A DNA stretch of 64,000 nucleotides from G963677445 sp963677445 (lineage in GTDB: Bacteria; Bacteroidota; Ignavibacteria; Ignavibacteriales; Melioribacteraceae): positions 1 through 64,000 of the forward strand of contig CAXXGF010000045.1 of the NCBI GenBank assembly GCA_963677445.2, in the 5' to 3' direction. Under the pieces are notes generated by a model. That model did no database searches and was not told the DNA's origin. It worked only from the letters and a program-made list of their open reading frames with translations. Shown here one piece after another: positions 16,586 through 25,904 of this stretch. A program made the position numbers and the translations under genes. Positions within the stretch are counted from its first letter, which is position 1. The number at the start of each line of letters is the position of its first letter.

Positions 16586-17619
16586 TTTGTTCCCCCGCTG
16601 AAAAGATCAGGGTCATTCTCTTTTTGGTTAAAATTAAACTTGAATTTTTTATATGCCAGTCTTGTCGCTTCCCTTCCCCGCGGAGTACGGTTGATAAATC
16701 CCTGCTGAATAAGGAAGGGTTCATATACCTCTTCGAGTGTGCCGGGATCTTCATTTACAGCGACTGCCAGTGTATTCAAACCCACGGGGCCGCCGTTAAA
16801 CTTCTCAATTATCGCTAGGATAATATCCTTATCCATTTCATCCAGCCCCGACTCATCCACCTCGAGAGCTTCAAGGGCTACCTGCGCTATTGAAATATCT
16901 ATCTTATCCCTGCCGCCATAATCGGCAAAATCTCTTGTCCGGCGAAGGAGCCTGTTCGCAATTCTCGGGGTTCCCCTCGAGCGCCTCGCGATTTCGGAAG
17001 CGGCGTTTTCATCAATACCAATACCGAGTATTCCGGCCGAACGTTCAATAATTTTCTGCAGCAGTTCACTTTCGTAATAATCGAGACGCGATTTAATTCC
17101 GAATCGATCCCTCAAAGGAGCTGTGAGCAGACCTGCTCTTGTTGTAGCGCCTATAAGTGTGTATGGGGGCAGTTTTATCTGAACAGTTCTCGCGTTCGGT
17201 CCCGTATCGATCATAATATCGAGAGTAAAATCTTCCATGGCAGAATAAAGGTATTCCTCCACAACCGGGGAAAGCCGGTGGATTTCATCAATAAAAAGCA
17301 CCGAATGTTCCTCGAGATTTGTAAGGATACCGGCGAGATCGCCCGGCTTTTCCAGCACAGGTCCCGATGAAGTTTTTAATTTAACTTCCATCTCATTGGC
17401 GATGATATTTGCCAGGGTGGTTTTCCCCAGTCCCGGGGGACCTGTTAGCAGGACATGATCGAGGCTTTCACCCCTTTTCCGCGCGGCCCCGATAAATACC
17501 TTAAGATTATCGGTAATCTTCTTTTGCCCGGTAAAGTCGCCAAACCTGGCCGGTCTCAGCTTTTTTTCAATTTTTTTATCTTCATCCCGCAGACCGGGAT
17601 CAGTTGTTTTTGATCTCAT
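16582..17619 (-). CDS. ruvB: Holliday junction branch migration helicase RuvB
   Basis: 345 residues. Ring ATPase that with RuvA drives branch migration at Holliday junctions. Walker A is GPPGLGKTTLANIIA and Walker B LFIDEIHRL. Sensor I TLIGATTRAGLLTAPLRDRFG and the arginine finger region follow, then the winged-helix C-terminus (GFINRTPRGREAT). It lies in a Kdo/LPS operon, coupled to kdsA by an ATGA overlap. This looks like co-transcription rather than shared function. ruvA and ruvC are not nearby. Confidence 0.97.
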   Translation of the reverse strand: MRSKTTDPGLRDEDKKIEKKLRPARFGDFTGQKKITDNLKVFIGAARKRGESLDHVLLTGPPGLGKTTLANIIANEMEVKLKTSSGPVLEKPGDLAGILTNLEEHSVLFIDEIHRLSPVVEEYLYSAMEDFTLDIMIDTGPNARTVQIKLPPYTLIGATTRAGLLTAPLRDRFGIKSRLDYYESELLQKIIERSAGILGIGIDENAASEIARRSRGTPRIANRLLRRTRDFADYGGRDKIDISIAQVALEALEVDESGLDEMDKDIILAIIEKFNGGPVGLNTLAVAVNEDPGTLEEVYEPFLIQQGFINRTPRGREATRLAYKKFKFNFNQKENDPDLFSGGTK

Positions 17620-17622
17620 ATA

Positions 17623-18711
17623 TCAGATAGTTGCCACTTTAAATTTTTTATCTTTTTTCATAATAATATAATCTTTTATATATGCCATTCCGATCATAAG
17701 GGTAATCATCATCAATGCAGAAAGAGCAGAGAGAGAGAGACTGAATGAATGAGCTAAATATTTATACAATCCCGGGGACCACGCGCTGCCATATAAAACT
17801 ATAACATGTACCACATAAATCAGTAAAGTGTTCCTTCCCGCCGCGATAATAATTTTTGGAGTCTGCCTCAACCGGTCCGCCATATAACTTACCAACCCGG
17901 AAAACAGAAGTACAACTCCCAGTCTTTGCAAAAATAGTGGTATATGATATAACGGTTTAATTTCAAAACCACTATTGAAAAATACAACTGCTGATAATAA
18001 CATCATAAAACCGGAAATCGTTAGATACTTAATAAAACGCTGAGTTTTTTGAATACCTTTATAATTCGCTATTATATTGCCGAGGAAAGCGCCTGCCAGG
18101 CAGTATGCCGACCAGGGAAACAAAGGGAAGTATGACCCGCCCGAACTTGTAAAGTATGCCGCGACCGGAGCCGGAAGGTAACTCAGCCACTCCGCCGATA
18201 CAATAAAAGGAGTTACAACAAGTATAGTTAAAGCAGACACAGCATAAAACCACCGGCTTTCTATTTTAAATAAATCGGCCAGAAGCCTTAAAAGAACAAT
18301 AAACAGAATTCCGAAACCGATAAGGTGCAAAGCGTCGACCGCGTAAAATATCTGCCAGCCCCGTTCACTTACATGGCTGAAATATATTATCCTGTGAGAA
18401 GGATAACGGAGCAGATAACCAAGTCCCACCAGAAGGAAAAACCTTTTTATTCCCTTTACAAGTCGTTTATTTTCAAAAAACCGGCTTTTGTTTTTATTCA
18501 ACAAATAACTGAACACAGCTCCCGATATAAACATAAACATCGGAGCGGTATATCCCCTGACAGCATGCCATATATCATAAAAAAGATAATCGGATGACCT
18601 GAACTGGTCCCCGAGAAGGGTATCCACAGTATGCCCCTCAACCATCATCAGCACAGCGACAGCCCGCATGATGTCGAGAAATATAATTCGTTCTTTTGTA
18701 GTATTCTGCAT
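17623..18711 (-). CDS. Integral membrane acyltransferase-like protein (acyltransferase 3/DUF1624 type)
   Basis: 362 residues with about ten hydrophobic membrane segments. The N-terminus RIIFLDIMRAVAVLMMVEGH followed by RGYTAPMFMFISGAVFSYLL matches the start of the acyltransferase-3/DUF1624 group, which moves acyl groups across or onto envelope glycans; the histidine of EGH corresponds to the conserved family His. Its stop is three bases before the ruvB start, so it heads the LPS operon. Modification of lipid A or O-antigen is plausible but unproven. Confidence 0.75.
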   Translation of the reverse strand: MQNTTKERIIFLDIMRAVAVLMMVEGHTVDTLLGDQFRSSDYLFYDIWHAVRGYTAPMFMFISGAVFSYLLNKNKSRFFENKRLVKGIKRFFLLVGLGYLLRYPSHRIIYFSHVSERGWQIFYAVDALHLIGFGILFIVLLRLLADLFKIESRWFYAVSALTILVVTPFIVSAEWLSYLPAPVAAYFTSSGGSYFPLFPWSAYCLAGAFLGNIIANYKGIQKTQRFIKYLTISGFMMLLSAVVFFNSGFEIKPLYHIPLFLQRLGVVLLFSGLVSYMADRLRQTPKIIIAAGRNTLLIYVVHVIVLYGSAWSPGLYKYLAHSFSLSLSALSALMMITLMIGMAYIKDYIIMKKDKKFKVATI

Positions 18712-18793
18712 AGATTGATTTAATAATAACTTACTAAAATAATTAAAACAAAGTTGAGATAAAAATATCCCCCCGCCCTCCCCAAATAATCAT

Positions 18794-18817
18794 AATCATA
18801 AACCGGCGGAGCCAGAA
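18794..18817 (+). repeat. Dispersed hairpin unit, copy 1
   Basis: AATCATAAACCGGCGGAGCC followed by AGAA. Related to the perfect CTGGC-aga-GCCAG hairpins at 29289-29309 (inverted), 58477-58500 and 58754-58777. Confidence 0.65.
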
Positions 18818-18961
18818 GTGAAATAACAAGGGAACTCATGGGATAAATGAGACATTTTGTTTTTGCCCAATTACATGCTTTATTGATTGTCATTCCGGTT
18901 TTTTGCGTTCTTTGCAAAAAGACAGGAATCTAATGCCGATTTTTACTGCCAACCAGCAATG

Positions 18962-18998
18962 ATTTTGCCATTTTGCGTAGAATTTAACTCCTTACGGA
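18962..18998 (+). repeat. Dispersed conserved tail, copy 1
   Basis: A 37-base sequence identical by eye to 58715-58751 and, over its first 27 bases, to the inverted copy at 29136-29162. Confidence 0.8.
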
Positions 18999-19020
18999 AT
19001 ACTCTTACTCTGATTTTTTG

Positions 19021-19056
19021 ATACCGATACCGATACCGATACCGATACCGATACCG
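19021..19056. repeat. Hexanucleotide microsatellite (ATACCG)6
   Basis: Six uninterrupted ATACCG units, directly after the dispersed tail of copy 1. Confidence 0.95.
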
Positions 19057-19365
19057 AAAAATAATCATGTAATCCAAAAATCCTTTAATCATGGTTAGGA
19101 CATCATTATTCGCAATATTCAGCAAAATCCAGGGTAAAAATAAGGTTAATAAGGTTTATTTTTGACGGGTGGTTACCTCTGCCACTAAGGTTAAAAAATC
19201 AAGGATAAAGCTTCAATACATTCCTTTCATTCCTAATTCCTCATTATTCCTCACTTCAGAATAGATATCCTGAAAATTCAGCGAAATTCTTTGCCGTCGG
19301 TTTTAAAGAATAATTGTTTTTTTAATAATATTTTTTTATTTATAACAATTGATTAAACCTGACTA

Positions 19366-21455
19366 ATGGAAAATCTCAAAAACATATTACTCCTGCTTCG
19401 GGAATCACTTTCAACTGATGATTGTGTACTTATCAGAGATGATGGGAACGTTCCAAAATATATCACTTCCACCGGTATCAATGAAGAGGAGTTAAACCGT
19501 GAAATTCCTAAAAAAAACATTGATGATATTACCGCGATTTTCCCCGGGAAAAAGTCACATACCGAAAAAATAGAAACTGAAGCAGGAAAAGATTTTTTCC
19601 TTATCCTGGCAGGACTTGATATAACCAAAACTTCTGAAATTCAGAAAAAGCTGTTGAAGTCATCTATCGAAATGATCACATCCCAGCTTCAGGCTGAATG
19701 TGGCGGAAACCTGTCCCAGATTACATCCAAAATAAGCGATCCGGTTTTACTCTTCAATAAACTAACCGGCAGAATTCTGGTAAATTCCCTGTTTACAAGT
19801 ATCATCGAAGAGAGATACCACATGCAGCCGGGAGAGATTATAATATCTGAATTCGGAGAAGAAAGAAAGCTTGCCGATTTTCTCGAAGAATCGGCGGACA
19901 AAGGTGAAGGAACGGTTGAACTTTCACTGCCCCAATCGGGTGAAAAATTCAGGGTGACAATTGAAGAACTCAACCCCGGTTTATTTCTTTTTACACTGCA
20001 TGACAAACTTAAAATCCAGGAAGCGGAGGCAAAATTAATTGAGGCAATGGCTAATATTGATTCGGTTCTTTATTCAGTTAACGGTGATGGAAGTAAATAC
20101 CATTTTGTAACCGATTCTGTAAAAAAAATATTTGGTTACAGCCCCGAGGAATTTTATAGCGACCGTTACACAATACTAAGAAGAATTGAAAAAGATGATC
20201 TTCCACTCTTCCGTAATTTTTTAAAAGAGATTCAGGAAGGTAATGAAGCGGTCGCGGAATATAAAATCAGAAATAAACATGGTGATAAAAGGATAATAAG
20301 GCATTCGGCAAATCCTGTAGCCCAGAATGGTTCGATTCACAGAATTGTCGGGGTAATTACTGATATAACGAAGGAACGTGAACTTTATAAAAAACTGGAA
20401 AAATCGGAAAAAAACCTGCGCGATCTCTTCGAAAATGCCGGAGACCTGATTTTTTACCTCGACAGCCAATATAAAATTATTATGATTAACCAGACCGGCG
20501 CCGAACAATTGGAATACCCCGCCGAAGAACTATCCGGGCTTCCGATTGAAGAACTGATTGAACCCGGAGTGAGAACAAGATTCAAGAAGTTTATCAGCTC
20601 AGGGAAAATACCGGGAAAAATAGAAACACTTATTTTGGGAAACGATAAAAAGCCGAGAAATTTTGAAATTCAATTAAAACCGGTTGATCCGAAATTTGGG
20701 CTAAAAGGAATTCTGGGAGTTGGAAGAGATATTACAGTCAGGGTAAAGACCAGAAAAAAACTTGTGGAAATAAATAAAAAACTTCAGCTTGAAAGAAATA
20801 AGGTTAAGGACCAGATCAGTCTTCTTGAAGAAATTGACCAGTTAAAAAATGAATTTATTGAAAACATTTCACACGAAATCCGCACCCCGCTGGCTTCTAT
20901 TGTGGGATTTGCCGAAACAATAGATTCCGACCGTAATCTTACTTATGAACTTATCTACGAATTCAATAAAATTATTCTGGAAGAAGGCCGAAGGTTAAAT
21001 AAAAAACTTGAAGAGCTGATGGATTTTTCGAAATTCCGGGATAATGACAAAATACTTTTCAGGAAAGAGTTTGATCTGACCTTTACACTGTGGGAATCGA
21101 TTAAAAAAATTCAGGTTTTGCTGAAAAGAAAAAATATTGATCTTCGAACTGAAATAGCCGATATTTCTCTGATAATCCGGGGGAAAGCCGAAAGATGGAA
21201 TCAGCCCTTTTATCCTGCCTGAAAAACGCTATATCGGACGCGGAGGAGGATTCTGAAATAACTATCAGACTGACAAGTTTTCTCAAGGAGGCTGATCTTA
21301 TTATTGAGTATAAACCTTCGGAGGAAAACAAATCAGAGGAAAGTAATTTAGAAGAGGCCGGAAAAATCATTGAAAAACACAGGGGATTTGTGTTATTGCG
21401 AAAAGCTCCGAACGATAAACGTATGATTGTGATAAGGATACCAAAGAAGTTATAG
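19366..21455 (+). pseudogene. Multi-PAS sensor histidine kinase, frameshifted and with a degenerate ATPase domain
   Basis: The first frame (19366-21222) gives 618 residues. It has an N-terminal sensor region (1-110), about three PAS-like domains (110-215, 225-345, 350-460), a coiled coil and a HisKA domain with H503 in ISHEIRTPLASIVGF. It stops at 21222 just after KAERWNQ. The expected continuation, ALLSCLKNAISDAEED (N-box), is in the next frame to 21455. One missing base near 21206-21208 would restore a single 696-residue protein. Even when joined, no G1 (DxGxG) or G2 box is visible before the terminal KIIEKHRGFVLL, so ATP binding is doubtful. It lies upstream of the STAS and PP2C genes. Confidence 0.8.
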
Positions 21456-21526
21456 TATTTATGAATATTTTTGGATAAATTACAACATAGATTAAACTAA
21501 TTGCTTTGTAAATTAAATTTAATTAT

Positions 21527-21880
21527 ATGGAAATATTAGAAGAAAGGTTTGGAAAAATACTTGTCGAGATAGTTAATTCGGACCGCGCTACACTGAATGA
21601 AGCAGCGAGATTTAAACCAACAATAAACCAGAGAATTGATGAAGGCTTCAGGTACTTTATAATTGATCTTTCTGATTGCGATTTTATCGATTCAACATTC
21701 CTTGGAGTGCTGGTGCACAGCCTCAAAAGGATTAGAAGAAGAGAAGGACAGATGAGACTTATCGGGTTCAAACCTCCTGTAAAATCAATGTTTGAACTAA
21801 CGAGAATGGATAAGGTGTTTAAAATTCATGAGACAGTAGAAGAAGCATTGAGTCAGATACAAAACGAAGAAAATATATGA
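21527..21880 (+). CDS. STAS-domain anti-sigma factor antagonist
   Basis: 117 residues. STAS proteins of the SpoIIAA/RsbV type switch partners with an anti-sigma kinase depending on serine phosphorylation. The phosphorylation-site motif DCDFIDSTFLGVLVHSL is present near residues 50-66. The stop overlaps the start of the downstream REC-PP2C gene by four bases (ATGA), so the phosphatase and its likely substrate are co-translated. The anti-sigma kinase (RsbW-like) is not seen nearby. Confidence 0.9.
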   Translation: MEILEERFGKILVEIVNSDRATLNEAARFKPTINQRIDEGFRYFIIDLSDCDFIDSTFLGVLVHSLKRIRRREGQMRLIGFKPPVKSMFELTRMDKVFKIHETVEEALSQIQNEENI

Positions 21881-23028
21881 ATTTACCCGGAACCGAAAGG
21901 AAGAGCAGGATACTCCTCGTTGAGGATGAAAAAAATATTGCTTTTCTTTTTAAATATAATATCACAAAAGCCGGTTATGATTGCCAGGTGGGGTCCAACG
22001 GAATTGAAGGACTTGAGCTGGCGAAAACTCTTCAGCCCGATTTAATAATAAGTGATATTATGATGCCGGAAATGGATGGTTTTGAATTCAGAAAACATGT
22101 TCTCGAAGACCCCGAAATAAGGTCTATTCCTTTTGTATTTTTAACTGCGAAAGGGGAAGAGGAAGATGTGCTCAAAGGATATGATTTTGAAATTGAGGAT
22201 TACATAATCAAAACAGCGAGCACTAAAGTAATTATCGCGAAAATAAATTCAATCCTCAACAGTCTCCAAAAAGAGAGAGTTCGGGCAGCCACCGAGCTGA
22301 ATAAAGCCGCCGACACAATGGTCTCCGCGCTGGTTCCTGAAAATTCACCCGAGTTTCCCGGGTTCAGTCTCAGGCACTGGAACGTTCCCTTCCATAACAT
22401 TCCCGGAGGTGATTTTATAGATTATATCGAAATCGGGGATAATCATCTCGCCGTTATTCTTGGTGATGTTATGGGTAAAAAATGGGGCGCCTGGTATTTT
22501 GCCGTCGCTTATGCCGGATATGTAAGAAGCGCGGTAAGAATGGCCCTCGGAAACACCGAGAAACTTCTTCCATCCGAAATTCTGAAGGCTGTAAATGAAT
22601 CTGTTTATCATGATGAAAGAATAGCTGAAGTATTTGTAACACTTTCGGTCATTATTCTTGATAAAAAAGAGCACAAAGTTTTGTACAGCGGGGCGGGCGA
22701 TCTGCCGCTGCTGCATAAAAGCGCCTCAATAGAAAAAATACTCTCGAAAGGAGCGCTGCTCGGACTGGACAGCAGATGTGAATTTGAAGATATTGTAATT
22801 GATCTTAAAAAAGATGAATTAATTATAGCTCTTACCGATGGAATTATTGAATCCCGCGGCACAGACAAAAAAGAATTATTCGGGCTGGAAAGATTGATAA
22901 AGCTTATTGATGGTTCACAGCCAAACGAAGATATCATCGAAGTTGTCCGGAACAAGTTTATGGAATTTACCGGGGGCAACTTCGAAGATGATGTAACCCT
23001 TCTGGTTATTCAGGGTCTTCAAACTTAA
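21877..23028 (+). CDS. Response regulator with SpoIIE/PP2C phosphatase output
   Basis: 383 residues. Residues about 10-130 are a receiver domain (RILLVEDEKN, phospho-Asp in LIISDIMMPEMDG, lysine in DYIIKTAS). A short linker leads to a PP2C-like serine phosphatase at about 165-380 (NIPGGDFIDYIEI, VILGDVMGKKWGAW, ALTDGIIESRG, FEDDVTLLVIQ) with the metal-binding aspartates present. By family it would dephosphorylate the STAS protein encoded just upstream, in response to phosphorylation of its receiver. Its 3' end overlaps the convergent DUF4922 gene by 23 bases. Confidence 0.92.
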   Translation: MNLPGTERKSRILLVEDEKNIAFLFKYNITKAGYDCQVGSNGIEGLELAKTLQPDLIISDIMMPEMDGFEFRKHVLEDPEIRSIPFVFLTAKGEEEDVLKGYDFEIEDYIIKTASTKVIIAKINSILNSLQKERVRAATELNKAADTMVSALVPENSPEFPGFSLRHWNVPFHNIPGGDFIDYIEIGDNHLAVILGDVMGKKWGAWYFAVAYAGYVRSAVRMALGNTEKLLPSEILKAVNESVYHDERIAEVFVTLSVIILDKKEHKVLYSGAGDLPLLHKSASIEKILSKGALLGLDSRCEFEDIVIDLKKDELIIALTDGIIESRGTDKKELFGLERLIKLIDGSQPNEDIIEVVRNKFMEFTGGNFEDDVTLLVIQGLQT

Positions 23029-24022
23029 GGAAAGACCTTCGCAAGTATTCAAAATATTCCTTTGACATAGTTACCTGCCTGAAAAGGTCCCTGATTATAT
23101 CACTATCGACTCTCCTGAAATCTTCTTCGCGGGGAGTAATGAGCACACCGCCAAGATCAACTGAAGCCGGACTCAGCAATATCTGTTTTTCCCCTTCGGC
23201 AAAATAAAAATCGGGGCGGTGTTTTCCACGGGGAAAGATAATTACTCTCCACCGGTCATTTTTATAAACCGCGTAAATATTCATCATCGGTTCGGGAGAT
23301 GTTTTATCGAGCCTGACAAAACCATTATAGAACACCTGAAAAGCTCTTTTCACACAGTTTTTATCTGCCGATTCTATCGCGATAAACTTTCTGAGGTACT
23401 GATCTGTAGCGTAAATATTGGTCTTTTTCCCCGCGTATAAAACTTCACCCGACATGTTGATTACATCTTCAAACTCTTCATCTATTGGCATAAATCCACT
23501 ATTGCCTGCCTGAAAATGCATATGATCGGGAGCGGAAGCTCCGCAGCGAGGGCCGTTATATATTAACACAAACTCCTCGCCGGCCGACTTCGCGAGATCG
23601 AGCATATCGCCAAAGTTTGCCGAAATGGTCTGAACTATGTGTCCTGTTTTGGGAATAGTATAATGCCGGGGAAAAATGGGATATGGATTTACCAGAATCA
23701 GGTAATCATTGCCGTAAATAAGTCCCCTCTGCTCCGGGGGGAGGTTGGCAGCGCATAAAAAACATTTCCGGTTCCTGATCGATTCCTTGTCAACTTTGGC
23801 GGTTGTTGATGTTATTCTTGCAGGATTAAACTGGACTTTCACTTCAAACTGATCGAAACTAAATGATTTCACTTCACTTTTTTCAAGATCAGCATAATTA
23901 TCCCGGCAAAGGGTCCAGCTTTCCTGCTGATGAAAATAGAGCGCGTTCATCTTGTCGGAAAGCCTGTTGCCCGGGTAAAAACCGGAGAGTTCGGAACCGC
24001 TTACTACAACTCTGTCAAGCAT
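23006..24022 (-). CDS. DUF4922 protein, HIT/GalT-like nucleotidyltransferase fold
   Basis: 338 residues. RNRKCFLCAANLPPEQRG and LVNPYPIFPRHYTIP recall galactose-1-phosphate uridylyltransferase-type proteins. GASAPDHMHFQAG resembles the histidine triad region (HxHxQ) of that fold. The Pfam label is from recognition of this overall pattern; no activity is established. It overlaps the upstream glycosyltransferase gene by eight bases, indicating a two-gene operon and perhaps a nucleotide-sugar role. Its end overlaps the PP2C gene tail to tail by 23 bases. Confidence 0.75.
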   Translation of the reverse strand: MLDRVVVSGSELSGFYPGNRLSDKMNALYFHQQESWTLCRDNYADLEKSEVKSFSFDQFEVKVQFNPARITSTTAKVDKESIRNRKCFLCAANLPPEQRGLIYGNDYLILVNPYPIFPRHYTIPKTGHIVQTISANFGDMLDLAKSAGEEFVLIYNGPRCGASAPDHMHFQAGNSGFMPIDEEFEDVINMSGEVLYAGKKTNIYATDQYLRKFIAIESADKNCVKRAFQVFYNGFVRLDKTSPEPMMNIYAVYKNDRWRVIIFPRGKHRPDFYFAEGEKQILLSPASVDLGGVLITPREEDFRRVDSDIIRDLFRQVTMSKEYFEYLRRSFLKFEDPE

Positions 24023-25484
24023 TCTTTTTATTTTTCCTCTCTCTTGCGAGTAATTCTATTGTCCTTACCCTGTCTTTATAAAGGTTGTTGTTATTCAGTT
24101 TAACAACATCAAGAGCGGCGTCTGAATTGCCATCCCATCTTCTGCAAAGATAAATCGGCTCATAAATTCTCCCTATCTGGTAATTTCGGGATATCTTCAG
24201 ACCAAGCGCGTAATCTTCACCATAACTTACGTTAGGAATTTTATTTTCCCTTAAAACCGGAGTATAAAAAGCCCTCGGAGCGCCAAGACCATTTATTCTC
24301 AGGGCATTATTTCTGCCATTTTCAGGTGTCCATTCCCTGTGATCTATAAGGCCGGGTGGTATTTCATTCAGTTCAAAATCGGTAAGTTTATAAGAACCCA
24401 CTATCATCGCGCATTTTTCTTCCCTGAATTTTTCAACCACTTTGGTTATTGTATCTTCATTATAATATATGTCATCACTATCAAGCTGAACAGAGTACTT
24501 GCCACATTTATCGTGATGGACAGCTTCATTCCAGCATCCTCCTATCTGAAGATCGGTTCTTTCAGGAATAATGTGAATAACTCTTTCATCTTTTTCAGCT
24601 ATGGCTTTTATTTTTTCGGTCGTTCCATCATCTGAGTGATTATCTACAACAATAAGATTAAATGGAAATGAGGTTTTTTGTTTTAATACCGATTCCATCG
24701 CGTCAGTTATTGTTTTCACCCTGTTTTTTACAGGAATGATAACTGAAGCATCAAATTTAAAACCGTTATTATCATCCTTTACCAGCTCAAATTTCGGCTC
24801 AAGATAAGCCCCGATATCTTTCAGATGATCTGTTACTGCCTCTTCCATCTCGATCTGCACTTTACGGTTGGCCGGGTTGACATAATCAAAAAGTTTTTCA
24901 CCCGATTTTCTTTTATCCGATTCCCTGTATGTATATAAATACTCCGGCAGCCGGAACAGTTGATATTTCTGTGAGATTTTCAGACGCAGGTCATATAATC
25001 CGGCAAAATTAAATTTATCACTGGTCCTCGAAGCCGCTTCTTTAAGCGCCTTAGTATCGAGAAAAATCATTTTACCGAAATTAAAATCATCTCTCAGGCT
25101 TCCCCGCTGGTAATCTATCACCGGATGTCTTTTTACATTTTCGCCCGAGGCTTCATAAAAATCGGAATATATCCATCCGGCGCCTGTATCCTCCGCGGTT
25201 TCGACAAACCTTTCAAGTGCAAATTTGCCCGGAATAAGCTCATCTGTGGTGGTGATCAATAATGAATAAGCTGTATCGGCGCATTCAGCTGCTTTTTTTA
25301 TTCCCCCGGCAGCAGACAGATTTGAGTCGGAAATTACCTCACATTTTTTCCCCCCGACTTCTTCAACTTTTTCAGAAAATAAACATATTTTTTCAACTAA
25401 TACTTCATCCGACAGACTTTTAATCAGTTTCAGGTTATCTTCATCACCTGTATACCGCAAAAAAGCTGTTATTGTTTTTCGCAT
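24015..25484 (-). CDS. Family 2 glycosyltransferase with two GT-A-like halves
   Basis: 489 residues. The C-terminal half (about 245-420) is canonical: DASVIIPVKNRVKTITDAM, LIVVDNHSDDGTTEKI, and the metal/nucleotide-sugar site VQLDSDDIYYNEDT, then YGEDYALGLKIS. The N-terminal half (about 1-225) has a weaker GT-A-like pattern (AYSLLITTTDELIPGKFALE, GWIYSDFYE, LRLKISQKY) that lacks a clear DxD, so it looks like a degenerate or non-catalytic copy. Operon with the DUF4922 gene. Acceptor unknown. Confidence 0.85.
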   Translation of the reverse strand: MRKTITAFLRYTGDEDNLKLIKSLSDEVLVEKICLFSEKVEEVGGKKCEVISDSNLSAAGGIKKAAECADTAYSLLITTTDELIPGKFALERFVETAEDTGAGWIYSDFYEASGENVKRHPVIDYQRGSLRDDFNFGKMIFLDTKALKEAASRTSDKFNFAGLYDLRLKISQKYQLFRLPEYLYTYRESDKRKSGEKLFDYVNPANRKVQIEMEEAVTDHLKDIGAYLEPKFELVKDDNNGFKFDASVIIPVKNRVKTITDAMESVLKQKTSFPFNLIVVDNHSDDGTTEKIKAIAEKDERVIHIIPERTDLQIGGCWNEAVHHDKCGKYSVQLDSDDIYYNEDTITKVVEKFREEKCAMIVGSYKLTDFELNEIPPGLIDHREWTPENGRNNALRINGLGAPRAFYTPVLRENKIPNVSYGEDYALGLKISRNYQIGRIYEPIYLCRRWDGNSDAALDVVKLNNNNLYKDRVRTIELLARERKNKKNA

Positions 25485-25904
25485 CGCTTCTCCGGTTTGC
25501 TTTTCTTCTGTTACGACTATTATCCTCGCTAAAAATTTCTTCCGCTCCCGGCGGAATTTAAAAACTAATTCATACCCCGACTACCCGGAATATACAGACA
25601 TACTACATACTTCATAGTCAGGAGAGCGAACCACCCGACATCGCCGGACGCATGTTTTTCGCTGAAACATTATATCCGGACTAATATAAAAGATATACCT
25701 GTTCTGTTTTCAGTAAAATATTTTTTTAAAACCGAAAACAATCTGTTAATGAAATTTAATGTTTTTAATGGAATTATAAAAATTTGATGGAAAAGGTTTT
25801 ACGCGGATATTGTTTATCAGCGACTATTCTTTTTCCTCTATTTTTTTTATTTTCACAATAAAATATTATTCCGAAAGGTAATTATTAAAACTCAGGGAAA
25901 ACCG
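25485..25904. other. 420-bp divergent spacer
   Basis: Lies between the divergent glycosyltransferase and peptidase genes and should hold both promoters. No ORF, terminator or clear promoter consensus was seen. Composition is AT-rich in the right half. Confidence 0.4.

Larger units (their letters stand above)
18712..19365. other. 654-bp gene-free region with dispersed element A
   Basis: No convincing gene. It contains the hairpin unit at 18794-18817 (CATAAACCGGCGGAGCCAG) and the conserved tail at 18962-18998 (TTTTGCCATTTTGCGTAG then AATTTAACTCCTTACGGA). A hexanucleotide microsatellite lies at 19021-19056. The hairpin-insert-tail order is also found at 29.1-29.3 kb and 58.5-58.75 kb. Confidence 0.6.

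Noticed and set aside
18720..18917. 65-codon minus-strand frame
   Set aside because: It is made largely of the dispersed hairpin unit and its flanks; no family resemblance.
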